The translations under genes and the position numbers were made by a program. From contig NZ_VULX01000019.1 of the NCBI RefSeq assembly GCF_009696465.1, positions 1-47,485 of the forward strand: a DNA stretch of 47,485 nt, in the 5' to 3' direction. Within the stretch, counting starts at the first letter, position 1; every line of letters starts with the position of its first letter. Shown here in pieces: positions 27,704 through 35,827 of the stretch. This DNA is from Inconstantimicrobium porci. Lineage in GTDB: Bacteria; Bacillota; Clostridia; Clostridiales; Clostridiaceae. The notes under the pieces were generated by a model. It ran no database searches and had not been told where the DNA came from. It worked only from the letters and a program-made list of their open reading frames with translations.

Positions 27704-28382
27704 AGGGACGTGCAAAGTTATATGTGGGTTTATCATACTGGTAAAATGTATACTGATGCTGCTATCGTATTATATGAGTATCAGAAAACACGTAATTCCA
27801 GTCATTCACGCGAGTTTTTAAAAGACTTCTCGGGCACCGTAGTTATAGATGGATATCAGGTTTATCATACTTTAGAAAATGAGCGTAAAGACTTGAAATC
27901 TGCAGGATGCTGGAATCATGCAAGACACAGATTTTCTAATATTGTAAAAGTTCTTGGCAAAGAAAAGTCTAAAAGCAATCTTGCATATGATGCTTTAAAA
28001 CAAATAGCCGCTATCTATAAGATAGAAGGTTCTTTAAGTGAACTCCCACCAGAGGAACGTCAGATGCGGAAAAATTTGCAAATGAAGTCTATATTTGAGG
28101 CTTTCTTGAGTTGGTAAAAAAGTATAAAGAATCTGTCCTTCCTAAATCACAGACAGGGGAGGATTTTATTATTGCCTCAATCAGGAGAAGTATTTGAAAG
28201 TATTTCTTCAGGATGGATATGTTCCACTGGATAATAACGCAGCCGAAGGAAGCATCAATGGCTTCTGCATTGGAAAGCATATAATTATTTTGAATCTTTA
28301 TTTATTGATATACCAGAACATATGTATGATAAAAAAACTTAGAATTTTTAGATGAACTTCCGCCATGGTCAAAAAACTGCTA
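27704..28382 (+). pseudogene. IS66-family transposase remnant
   Basis: The 5' end is missing: the frame opens directly after a stop with RDVQSYMWVYHTGKMYTDAA. The conserved YEYQKTRNSSHSREFLKDF and GTVVIDGYQVYHTL, then GCWNHARHRFSNIVK, follow in one frame. Later pieces, split by frameshifts and stops, still read AFLELVKKYKESVLPKSQTGE, DGYVPLDNNAAEGSINGF, CIGKH and finally FLDELPPWSKN near 28345-28378. The N-terminal domain and the accessory IS66 genes are not visible, nor are clear element ends. It is an inactive remnant bordering the azole-peptide operon. Confidence 0.85.
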
Positions 28383-28396
28383 AATGGCAGTTTTTT
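28371..28396 (-). terminator. Terminator at the end of the azole-peptide operon
   Basis: AAAAAACTGC pairs with GCAGTTTTTT around TAAATG. Its A and T flanks make it usable in both directions. On the minus strand it lies 31 bases after the ABC-transporter stop and ends in a T run. Confidence 0.8.
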
Positions 28397-28426
28397 GTAC
28401 AGATACTCATTATTTATAGTTTACAT

Positions 28427-30067
28427 TTAATCTAATAATATTTCTTCATCGGTAATGTCATCAAAAAAATTATTGTGGCTTATAAGTAGTATTATTTTAT
28501 CCTTTTTTATATTATTAATCATTGATTTGAATTGATGGATACTTTTTTGATCTAAAGCTGTCGTAGGCTCATCAAAAAACATTACTTCAGGACATTTGAT
28601 TAGTTCTCTAAAAATTTTTATTTTTTGCTGTTGTCCTCCTGATAAAGTAGCTACCTTTTTATTCATAACATTGTTTAAGTTAAACTCGTCATCTTTGAAA
28701 AAATTACCATAATCATATTTATCTATAAGTTTACTGAATATACCTAAAACCTCCTCTCTACAATAGTTATGATAGTTAGAATTGCCTAACAAATATTCAA
28801 AAACTGTTTGATTACTACTAATATTATTTTGTTCAATGAATCCAATATATTCATTTCTTATTTTATACATATCCAATAATGATATTGAATAATTATTATA
28901 CGTGATGACACCTGAATCAATGGAATCAATATATAATCCTAATATTATATTAAATAAAGTTGACTTCCCTGTACCATTTCTTCCTTTAATAACATATAAA
29001 TTATTCTTTGAGAAACTCAAATTTACATTATCAAGGACTTTCCTTTTTCCGATTGCATCTTTATAAGAAAAACTCAAGTTTTTAAGTTGTATGCTATCTA
29101 TATAATCCAATACTTTGTATCCATTATTCTCCAAATTTATATCTAATATTTCATTAATTCTATTCTTACTTACATACATATTTTGATAAGTACTATAGAA
29201 ATCAATAAAATATTTGATAGAATTCATAATAAAATTAAAATAGGTATTAATTAAAATAAAATTACCAACAGACAACTGATTATTTATTACTTTGTTTGAT
29301 AATATAAAAAAAACTATAGCTTGAAAACACACGGTTATAATATTATCTATTGAAGAAAATAAATAGGCTATTATTGAATACTTCTTTACAGCTTGATACA
29401 TAGTATTAAAGGATTCTTTCAAATGAGTACTACTATTAATAAATGTACCTTTAATCTTTATTAATTTTATTAATGATACTTGATTTGTTAATGTTTCAGT
29501 AAATTTATCATCAGTATTTTTTGCATTATAACTGGCTTTATATAAAGGCGTTTTAATCAACACATACATTAAGAAATAGAACGGTATAAAGAGTAAAATT
29601 AAATAAATAAAAATAGTTTCCATATGAATCAACAAAAAACAAGAGACAAATAGACATATTATATTAAGTATTAAATTAAGCACATCTTTTATATAAAATT
29701 GTATAAGTATAGCAACATCATTTTTAATTCTTTGGCTAAGATATACGGGACTGAATTGATTTGCTTTTTCAAGTACAGATTTGTGATAATGTTCTATTAT
29801 AAATAAAATATACTTAAAAGAAATATTATTGATTAAATAAACTGACACTTGTTCTAAGACATAACCAATAATTATTGAGAATATTCCTAATACAATTATA
29901 TCAATAATGAACATATGTACTTTGGAATCCTTAGCAATTAAAGCATCAATAAATTTATTTAAAAAGATGGGTTGTATAAAGGATATTATCCAGTTAAATA
30001 TCGTAAGCGCAAAGAATATAACTAGTAAACCTATATAATTTTTGAAATATTTATAGTACTCTTTCAT
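28427..30067 (-). CDS. ABC transporter with fused membrane and ATPase domains (peptide exporter/immunity candidate)
   Basis: A 546-residue half-transporter. About six membrane helices occupy residues 10-290, followed by an ATPase domain with Walker A VIKGRNGTGKST, signature TLSGGQQQKIKIFREL, Walker B EVMFFDEPTTALD and switch histidine in ILLISHNNFF. There is no N-terminal C39 peptidase domain, so it does not cut a leader itself. As the last gene of the azole-peptide operon it most likely exports the modified peptide and may also give self-protection, as the McbE/McbF pump does for microcin B17. It would act as a homodimer. ATG is preceded by AATAAGGTGTGTGTTAATCT, and 23 bases separate it from the dehydrogenase gene. 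Confidence 0.88.
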   Translation of the reverse strand: MKEYYKYFKNYIGLLVIFFALTIFNWIISFIQPIFLNKFIDALIAKDSKVHMFIIDIIVLGIFSIIIGYVLEQVSVYLINNISFKYILFIIEHYHKSVLEKANQFSPVYLSQRIKNDVAILIQFYIKDVLNLILNIICLFVSCFLLIHMETIFIYLILLFIPFYFLMYVLIKTPLYKASYNAKNTDDKFTETLTNQVSLIKLIKIKGTFINSSTHLKESFNTMYQAVKKYSIIAYLFSSIDNIITVCFQAIVFFILSNKVINNQLSVGNFILINTYFNFIMNSIKYFIDFYSTYQNMYVSKNRINEILDINLENNGYKVLDYIDSIQLKNLSFSYKDAIGKRKVLDNVNLSFSKNNLYVIKGRNGTGKSTLFNIILGLYIDSIDSGVITYNNYSISLLDMYKIRNEYIGFIEQNNISSNQTVFEYLLGNSNYHNYCREEVLGIFSKLIDKYDYGNFFKDDEFNLNNVMNKKVATLSGGQQQKIKIFRELIKCPEVMFFDEPTTALDQKSIHQFKSMINNIKKDKIILLISHNNFFDDITDEEILLD

Positions 30068-30090
30068 AGATTAACACACACCTTATTTCA

Positions 30091-30948
30091 TTATTTGGAA
30101 GGTGGAAACCAATAATCAGAATTAAAATTAATATTTCCAATTACTAATTGATATAGCATAAAATACTTTTCTCTATCCAATGGCAATAGCTCAAGTAGTT
30201 CTTCATCTAAAAAACCTCCTAATGCGACAGTACCTATGCCTATAGCTGTAGATACTAAATAGAAATTTTGAGCAATATGTCCAGCTTCAATATTAATAAA
30301 TCTATATCCTCGTTCTCCATATTTGTATCCAACCAACTCCATGTTTGCCAACATAAATATTGCGCAAGCTCCTTGAAGACTAATTCCATCATAGCTTAAT
30401 ACTTCACATAAAGTATCTATATTACAGTACTTATTCAAACATTTTATATTATTGTTTATAGCATCATAATAATAAATACCTTTATCAAGTCCTTCAACAT
30501 TATTTATAAATAAGTATAAATTTATAGGAAACAATGCTCCTGCTGATGGGTATGTTCGAAGCAATTGACGTGGATGTTGTTCAGTTTCATCATATTTACC
30601 ACTTATACCAGCACTATAAAACAATATAGTAGATAGTTCTTCTAAAGATAACGGAATTTTTGAATAATTTCGTATACTTCTTCTTCTAGAAACTGTTTCA
30701 AAAAAACTATATTTTTCAAGAGTAGGATTAGGTGCAGGAAGTTTAATACACTCAATTTCATTATATAAGGTTACGCCTTTTTTTATTTTTTTATTAAACC
30801 AATCATCACATACAGCATTATTTACCATTCTATTTAAAGTTAAAAAATTGATACAATTCAACTCAGTATTAGTATGATATAATTCAAATAATGGTATGCC
30901 ATTTAGGTAATGATATTTATATTTGCCACGAAAATCATCTGAAATCAT
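30091..30948 (-). CDS. SagB/ThcOx-type FMN dehydrogenase C2 (azoline oxidase)
   Basis: A 285-residue nitroreductase-fold enzyme with the full SagB signature. Motifs are RRRSIRNYSKIPLSLEELST, LLRTYPSAGALFPINLYLF, KGIYYYDAINN and EAGHIAQNFYLVSTAIGIGT followed by GGFLDEELLELLP. Such enzymes oxidise azolines made by YcaO/E1 complexes into thiazoles or oxazoles, using FMN. The start is placed at the ATG after TAGGTGTACAA; an in-frame ATG six codons earlier lacks a good ribosome-binding site. It overlaps the upstream E1-like gene by 14 bases. It is the complete dehydrogenase of the operon, in contrast to the short paralogue at 33974-34618. Confidence 0.9.
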   Translation of the reverse strand: MISDDFRGKYKYHYLNGIPLFELYHTNTELNCINFLTLNRMVNNAVCDDWFNKKIKKGVTLYNEIECIKLPAPNPTLEKYSFFETVSRRRSIRNYSKIPLSLEELSTILFYSAGISGKYDETEQHPRQLLRTYPSAGALFPINLYLFINNVEGLDKGIYYYDAINNNIKCLNKYCNIDTLCEVLSYDGISLQGACAIFMLANMELVGYKYGERGYRFINIEAGHIAQNFYLVSTAIGIGTVALGGFLDEELLELLPLDREKYFMLYQLVIGNINFNSDYWFPPSK

Positions 30949-31918
30949 TTGTACACCTACTTTCATTTTTGAATTTAGAACATATTTTACATTGAGGATT
31001 TTTCAATATTCTTTTTATTACAAATTCATCGTTTATAGAAGAAAATTTAATTATATTATTAATAGTATTAGGCAAACTAGAAGAACTTTTCATACTAAAA
31101 TAATTATCAATTTCCTCTAAGATTAAACCTACAAAAATTATCAAGTTGACAATATTAGTGATTTTATATTGTCTTACTAATGTTTTATTCATATAATCAT
31201 ATAAATTAGGTACACTACATTGTAGGCATGCTGTTTTACCAGGAATTATAAGTGGACCTAGTTCTATAATTAAATCATTTATAACACAGTTAATCCAACA
31301 TTTATTATGTTTATAAAAGAAAGCATTGAGGGTTAAATTTAATTTCTTATTTCTAGCAGATTGCATAACAATTATAAAATAATCTCCATTAACATACTGT
31401 TCTAAATTATCATAATTTAACGATAACATATTCACTATACTGATCTTTGATCGTATGTTATCGTTAAAATCTGTTACCTTAACATTTGATCCAAAATCAA
31501 TTAAGGATATGTTCATTTCTCTATAAGTAATTAAATTCTCTAAAATATATTTGCAACTTAACTTATCTAGATAGCTGAGAACTATAATCTTTTTATTTTT
31601 TGATGTAACTATTTTTTCACCATAATCAATATTTTTATAATCTTCCAAGATTCCTTTATCAATTAGAGTTAAAAGCATATTAACAAAATCGTCAATATTA
31701 ATATCATTTAATATTTGTCGTTCTTGGATATTTTTAATTAAAAATGAAATAGATACAGGTTTACATAATAAGTCTATTATGGGATAAATATATTTTGTGT
31801 AATTATACCCCTTAACAGTAAAAGTTTTGGTAGCATTAGATAATACTACTCTTGATGAAGTTAATTCTATAATATCTAGGTAATCTTTAATTTTTATTAT
31901 TCGGTTGTTATCAATCAT
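30935..31918 (-). CDS. E1-like TOMM leader-binding/cyclodehydratase partner protein B2
   Basis: A 327-residue protein of the azole-peptide cyclodehydratase E1-like (ocin-ThiF) type. The first 90 residues suit a winged-helix RiPP recognition element that grips the leader peptide. The middle is an adenylating-fold relative that lacks its own catalytic motifs. The typical signature ELGPLIIPGKTACLQCSV gives Cys231 and Cys234, and the tail NPQCKICSKF gives Cys310 and Cys313, together a zinc site. It delivers the precursor to a YcaO protein, most likely the D2 product encoded just upstream. The start is chosen at the ATG preceded by TCGAGGTATTATT. An in-frame ATG eight codons earlier touches the D2 stop. 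Confidence 0.85.
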   Translation of the reverse strand: MIDNNRIIKIKDYLDIIELTSSRVVLSNATKTFTVKGYNYTKYIYPIIDLLCKPVSISFLIKNIQERQILNDINIDDFVNMLLTLIDKGILEDYKNIDYGEKIVTSKNKKIIVLSYLDKLSCKYILENLITYREMNISLIDFGSNVKVTDFNDNIRSKISIVNMLSLNYDNLEQYVNGDYFIIVMQSARNKKLNLTLNAFFYKHNKCWINCVINDLIIELGPLIIPGKTACLQCSVPNLYDYMNKTLVRQYKITNIVNLIIFVGLILEEIDNYFSMKSSSSLPNTINNIIKFSSINDEFVIKRILKNPQCKICSKFKNESRCTNDFR

Positions 31919-31943
31919 AATAATACCTCGAATTCTATTCATT

Positions 31944-32957
31944 TTACGGGAATGGAATAAAATTACATTTTCTATCTAATTCAGTGTCGGTTGCCTGCTC
32001 AACAAAATCATATATTTCAGGTGTGAATTGATTTGGATTCAAACTTGGGAACCAATTAAAGTCGAAAAATTTCGCCACTTTTAGATTGCCTATATTTCTT
32101 GTTGATGGCATATAAAATAATATTGGATTAATTTTATATTCATCATATAGTTCTCTACACATAGATTTAACATCAAATTCATATGAATTTAATTCATCAT
32201 AATAGCATATATCAGATTTTTCTTTAAGATATGAATAGGCTGCTCTTAGTTTTTCAGTAGGAATGCTTGTATATAAATCACAATAATCAAGATTTTTTTT
32301 ATTTTGTGTATCCATATTTGAGTTACAAGATATTTTACAAGCATACATTTCTTTTATAGCACCATTTATAGCTTCATCTTTATTACTTGAAGAATTAGCA
32401 CCAATTAAAAATTTATCATTATAATCAGCTGTAGCTAAAATCACGTAGAAATTATCAATTAAAGAAACATTATATATATATACATTCTTGAATTCATTCA
32501 AAATATTTTTAATTTGAATATCTTTATTAAGAATAATTCTTTTTCCTTTAGCTTTTGATAAATAATTATAAATTAAACTTTGTCTCTCAATAAATTCCCT
32601 TAAAGCATTTTTTTCACAAAAAGAAGATTTACTATGGCTTGCATCTCCGCATGAATCTGAAAAAATATAGTTTTTATATTTTTTATCTATTTTAATTATC
32701 TTTTTTTGTGCCAATGAATATCCTAATATTAATTCTGAATTTATTATTGGAACTTCATCACACATATAAAAAAGACTCTCTCTTTCGAAAAATTCCCCCA
32801 AAGCTATTAAAATAGCTTTTTTAATTGATTGGTTACTTATTCCTGAACCAATAGTCAGATTATTAATAACATCATTGAAAATACAGTACCTATAATCATT
32901 TAGATATGTTGATTTTTTTATATTTATACTTATTTCATTAATAGTTGCTTTTTTCAT
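31944..32957 (-). CDS. YcaO cyclodehydratase D2 with PFP C terminus (McbD/SagD-like)
   Basis: A 337-residue YcaO-domain protein. ATP and metal-binding motifs are visible in GSGISNQSIKKAILIALGEF then FERESLFY, and in the second set KNALREFIERQSLIYNYL. The segment NSSSNKDEAINGAIKEMYAC follows. The chain ends CNFIPFP, the proline-rich terminus known to be needed for azoline formation in this family (McbD ends in a similar PFP, from memory). It uses ATP to activate the peptide backbone so that Cys, Ser or Thr side chains cyclise to azolines, working with an E1-like partner. AGGGAGTTATACGATAATG gives the start, 18 bases after D1 and one base before the B2 reading region. Confidence 0.9.
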   Translation of the reverse strand: MKKATINEISINIKKSTYLNDYRYCIFNDVINNLTIGSGISNQSIKKAILIALGEFFERESLFYMCDEVPIINSELILGYSLAQKKIIKIDKKYKNYIFSDSCGDASHSKSSFCEKNALREFIERQSLIYNYLSKAKGKRIILNKDIQIKNILNEFKNVYIYNVSLIDNFYVILATADYNDKFLIGANSSSNKDEAINGAIKEMYACKISCNSNMDTQNKKNLDYCDLYTSIPTEKLRAAYSYLKEKSDICYYDELNSYEFDVKSMCRELYDEYKINPILFYMPSTRNIGNLKVAKFFDFNWFPSLNPNQFTPEIYDFVEQATDTELDRKCNFIPFP

Positions 32958-32975
32958 TATCGTATAACTCCCTAT

Positions 32976-33971
32976 TTAAATAATAATGCAATCTGGTAAT
33001 TGTTTAATAGTTTTGTAATCTATATTAAATACATTAAATATAGTTTTATCCAACTCATTTAGTATATTTGACTTTAAAGGAATGGAATTTATCAAATCTT
33101 TAGAAAAACATCTTATTGATATAAAATCTTGTGATAATTTTGTATTAAGTACACCTATTTCTAATGACTTTAGCCATTGTGGAAATTTTATAGTTGTAAC
33201 TTGTGAATTACACATATGATATTTTTTCATGTGTTTTTTAAAATTATTTACTCTTTCATAGATTTGAATATGATCAGCTAATGTAAAGTTTTTATAAACA
33301 TTTGCTTCTTGATCATTAAATAGAGCTTCAATCAGTTTTGCTTCAGTTAACGCATTAAATAATGCTTTATATGAACTCATATCAGAATTAACTCCACTAG
33401 CAGCTAATTTTTTATTTTTAAAACATACTACAGTAAATGTGTTACAGTTTGATAAGTTATTTGAAACAAATATAAATATTTTATCAGAAGAAAAGCCTAT
33501 TTTTTTTATTAATTTACTTATATTACTATCTATCGCAAGAGAATATCCTAAGCCTTTATACCATAAAAGCATTGCATCATTTTTTTCAATTAATTCTAAT
33601 ATAGCCTTGTTAATTATTCGTTGTGAATTTAAACCTGAAGCAGTTCCGGTAGTATCCATATTACCGTATAAATCATTATACCCATATCCAAGATTGTCCC
33701 TATCTGTTTTAATAATTCTTTGATTAATTATATCTTGGCATAAGATTGCATTTGATATTGCTATATTATTAACAGCGATTCTATATCTCTCTAGAAATTC
33801 TTGATGTATTTTTTTAAATAAAATTCTTTTATTATAATCTATTGCGGTACTTTTATAAGGAGAAATTTTATCTTTAATTTTTATTGTAGAAAATTGACCA
33901 CCTCCCATTTTTAAATCATGAAGATAACTACTTTTTATTACAGTATAACTATAATTATTATATGAAAACAT
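32976..33971 (-). CDS. YcaO-domain protein D1, divergent, without proline tail
   Basis: A 331-residue second YcaO protein. Recognisable segments are LFKKIHQEFLERYRIAVNNI, then TGTASGLNSQRIINKAILEL followed by IEKNDAMLLWYKGLGY, and AASGVNSDMSSYKALFNALT. The acidic metal ligands of the first two appear kept (QEFLER, ELIEKND), but the arginine of the usual E-x-x-E-R is replaced by lysine in the second. The chain ends KQLPDCIII, with no PxPxP or PFP terminus. It may be a structural partner for D2, or an enzyme with a different reaction. ATG follows AAAGGAGAAATAATA and is adjacent to the C1 stop. Paralogy with D2 is inferred from shared layout; identity looks low. Confidence 0.82.
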   Translation of the reverse strand: MFSYNNYSYTVIKSSYLHDLKMGGGQFSTIKIKDKISPYKSTAIDYNKRILFKKIHQEFLERYRIAVNNIAISNAILCQDIINQRIIKTDRDNLGYGYNDLYGNMDTTGTASGLNSQRIINKAILELIEKNDAMLLWYKGLGYSLAIDSNISKLIKKIGFSSDKIFIFVSNNLSNCNTFTVVCFKNKKLAASGVNSDMSSYKALFNALTEAKLIEALFNDQEANVYKNFTLADHIQIYERVNNFKKHMKKYHMCNSQVTTIKFPQWLKSLEIGVLNTKLSQDFISIRCFSKDLINSIPLKSNILNELDKTIFNVFNIDYKTIKQLPDCIII

Positions 33972-33973
33972 TA

Positions 33974-34618
33974 TTATTTCTCCTTTATCATTTGATTTGC
34001 AATAAGCAGTTGTTCCCTACAAGATACTCCAACCATCTTTGTGAATTGTTGTTGTGGTACGGTTATGCTTTCTGAAGTAAAAGAACTTTTATCGAGACAA
34101 TTTTGGACTCTATCATAAATTCCACCAATTTGTAAAAGACCATCTATAAATCCTTGTTGAAGTTCTTTACCAATTGAATATTCCAATTTAAGAAAATACA
34201 CTATTCCCATATTATAAGTACACTTTAGATACATAGTTTCTTCAAGAGTGGAATCTATTTCCTTAAACTTATAAGCAGTATTAGACATAAAGTCTAGACT
34301 ATATATACCATTTTCAATATTAGTTATATCTTTAAATATAAAAATAGGACAAAAATATATGTCATCTTTTTCACATAAAAATAGTTTGAAATTTTCTAAT
34401 ATTAACTTGAAATTTTCTGGAAATTCATTAAATTTATAAGATTTTAAATACCCATCTGGCAGTTCCCAATATTCGTTTATAATATTATTTGATTCATTTT
34501 TTTTTGTATCTAAAAATTCGTTAATCTTAACAGTAGTTTGATAAAATTTTAGAACGTCTTCTATTGGATTTTTAATTAATTCATTATATGGCATTTGGCA
34601 AAAAAATTTTCTATTCAT
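33974..34618 (-). CDS. Short McbC-like dehydrogenase homologue C1, missing FMN-site half
   Basis: A 214-residue protein. Its second half resembles the C-terminal part of McbC/SagB dehydrogenases: NIENGIYSLDFMSNTAYKF (the G-x-Y-x-Y region), then MGIVYFLKLEYSIGKELQQG and FIDGLLQIGGIYDRVQNCLD, and a closing QQFTKMVGVSCREQLLIANQ. The N-terminal R-x-S-x-R and P-S-G/A-G-A-L-x-P motifs that bind FMN in active enzymes are not found, and the chain is about 60 residues shorter. It may be a non-catalytic subunit that keeps the assembly in shape. The start is the ATG overlapping the B1 stop (ATGAATAG), with GGGAG 12 bases before it. An earlier in-frame start at 34654 would overlap B1 by 44 bases. The call rests on weak similarity. 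Confidence 0.55.
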   Translation of the reverse strand: MNRKFFCQMPYNELIKNPIEDVLKFYQTTVKINEFLDTKKNESNNIINEYWELPDGYLKSYKFNEFPENFKLILENFKLFLCEKDDIYFCPIFIFKDITNIENGIYSLDFMSNTAYKFKEIDSTLEETMYLKCTYNMGIVYFLKLEYSIGKELQQGFIDGLLQIGGIYDRVQNCLDKSSFTSESITVPQQQFTKMVGVSCREQLLIANQMIKEK

Positions 34619-35441
34619 AACAATCACATAACTCCCAATGCATAGCCTCATCAACTGAAACTATATTATTTATAAAATCAATGCTATAGACATTATTGAT
34701 AACAGCATTATTTTTAATATCTATTTGATCTAATAGTAAATTAACAAGACCTTTTATACTGTAGTTAGTAAACTTATTTTCAACATTAAAATCTGGATGT
34801 CTCTTATAAATAATATCAAGAATAGATTGAAAAGAAGTTGTACCCATAGAATTATATTTAGCTTTTAAACTAGACTCAACATTATGATAAAAACAAATTG
34901 GGCATGGGTTTACCCACTCTTTTTTATGGTAATTTGATACAAAAATATAATTATTGTAATAAAAAGCAATTCTATAAATTACATTTTTATTATGTAAAAT
35001 ATCAGAAATATTAGTATACAATGTGATATTAAATGGATTTAAAAAAACAAGATATAAATTATCTTTCTTTATTTCTATATTATCTAAATTTTTATCAAAA
35101 AATATAGATTTTAACTTAGATTCAATGCCCTGAGAAATATACTGCATATTATCTAAAAATAGCTTATCATTTGATATTACTATAATGTCTTTAAATGCCA
35201 ACTTAGGTTTAATGCATTCGTGTATTATTTTATTGTTTATCATAAAATCTAGTATTTCTTCATGCTTTTTTCCTAAAAGGGACTCAATTTCTTCATTTGA
35301 TACTTCATAAACTTCGTTGATATCTATCCAATTTAAGAACTTAATTAGTTCTCTATCTTTTAGTATTATTGTCGTAAATGAATTCTGTAAAATACTTGTA
35401 TCTTCATAATTAGTAATTATAAATGGATATAAATTATACAT
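34611..35441 (-). CDS. McbB-like E1-type synthetase subunit B1
   Basis: A 276-residue protein that follows the outline of McbB of microcin B17 (compared from memory). The N terminus is MYNLYPFIITNYED. A helical leader-binding domain lies within residues 20-80. A first zinc pair is NPCPICFYHNVE (Cys180, Cys183) and the end is MHWELCDCYE (Cys272, Cys274). The HW-x-x-C-x-C ending is the same pattern as in McbB. It is shorter than B2 and lacks the G-P-L-x-x-P-G signature. In the McbBCD complex two McbB copies play different roles, one binding leader. B1 follows the precursor gene after a hairpin and has a strong TTTAGGAGGGTTTAAATG start. It is probably the leader-binding or scaffold subunit. Confidence 0.78.
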   Translation of the reverse strand: MYNLYPFIITNYEDTSILQNSFTTIILKDRELIKFLNWIDINEVYEVSNEEIESLLGKKHEEILDFMINNKIIHECIKPKLAFKDIIVISNDKLFLDNMQYISQGIESKLKSIFFDKNLDNIEIKKDNLYLVFLNPFNITLYTNISDILHNKNVIYRIAFYYNNYIFVSNYHKKEWVNPCPICFYHNVESSLKAKYNSMGTTSFQSILDIIYKRHPDFNVENKFTNYSIKGLVNLLLDQIDIKNNAVINNVYSIDFINNIVSVDEAMHWELCDCYE

Positions 35442-35462
35442 TTAAACCCTCCTAAACTAGTA

Positions 35463-35494
35463 AATTCAGTATATATTTTCATATATACTGAATT
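35463..35494 (-). promoter_or_regulatory. Hairpin between precursor gene and synthetase genes (attenuator or processing stem)
   Basis: A 13-base perfect stem (AATTCAGTATATA with its complement) around a 6-base loop lies between the precursor stop and the B1 ribosome-binding site. On the minus strand it is followed by only a short T stretch (tttactag), so it probably terminates part of the transcripts or protects the precursor mRNA end. Either would favour precursor over enzyme production. Confidence 0.6.
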
Positions 35495-35539
35495 TGTGAA
35501 ATAAAATTTATTGTTCAGTTTCTCATAGAATAGTAACTA

Positions 35540-35779
35540 TTAAAGTATGATTTCTTCAATATCTTGAACTAAGTTACTGCTTCCAGAAAGACAGCATGCA
35601 CTGCAATTATTACAAGTTGGCATGCAACTAGGTATATTGCCATAACCGCCTTGTCCATAACCACTACCGTCACCAATTTTGACAGCACTATCAGGTTTAG
35701 AAACTGATATACCATATTGAGCAGTAATTGGCTTAGTATTCCAGACAAAATTAGTCTTTTTATTTATTACGTCCGCCAT
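35540..35779 (-). CDS. Azole-modified peptide precursor (LAP/TOMM bacteriocin-like)
   Basis: A 79-residue small protein at the head of the modification operon. Residues 1-35 lack cysteine and look like a leader (MADVINKKTNFVWNTKPI, then TAQYGISVSKPDS). A Gly/Tyr-rich spacer GDGSGYGQGGYGN follows at 36-48, then a compact core IPSCMPTCNNCSACCLSGSS (49-68) with five cysteines (52, 56, 59, 62, 63), Ser and Thr. Unusually, the chain continues with an acidic-hydrophobic tail NLVQDIEEIIL. The Gly-rich run before Cys/Ser sites recalls the microcin B17 precursor, and the spaced cysteines recall heterocycle-forming cores. The start follows TAGGGAATGTT. The product activity is unknown: an antibacterial or a cytolysin is the likely choice. 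Confidence 0.85.
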   Translation of the reverse strand: MADVINKKTNFVWNTKPITAQYGISVSKPDSAVKIGDGSGYGQGGYGNIPSCMPTCNNCSACCLSGSSNLVQDIEEIIL

Positions 35780-35827
35780 AACATTCCCTACTTTTTACAT
35801 ATTAAAGCAAATTTACCTCACAATGAA

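Noticed and set aside
28427-35779. Thiopeptide, lanthipeptide or lasso-peptide cluster
   Set aside because: No LanB/LanC-like dehydratase or cyclase, no [4+2] pyridine synthase and no lasso cyclase are present. The E1-like, YcaO and SagB proteins point to a linear azole-type peptide.
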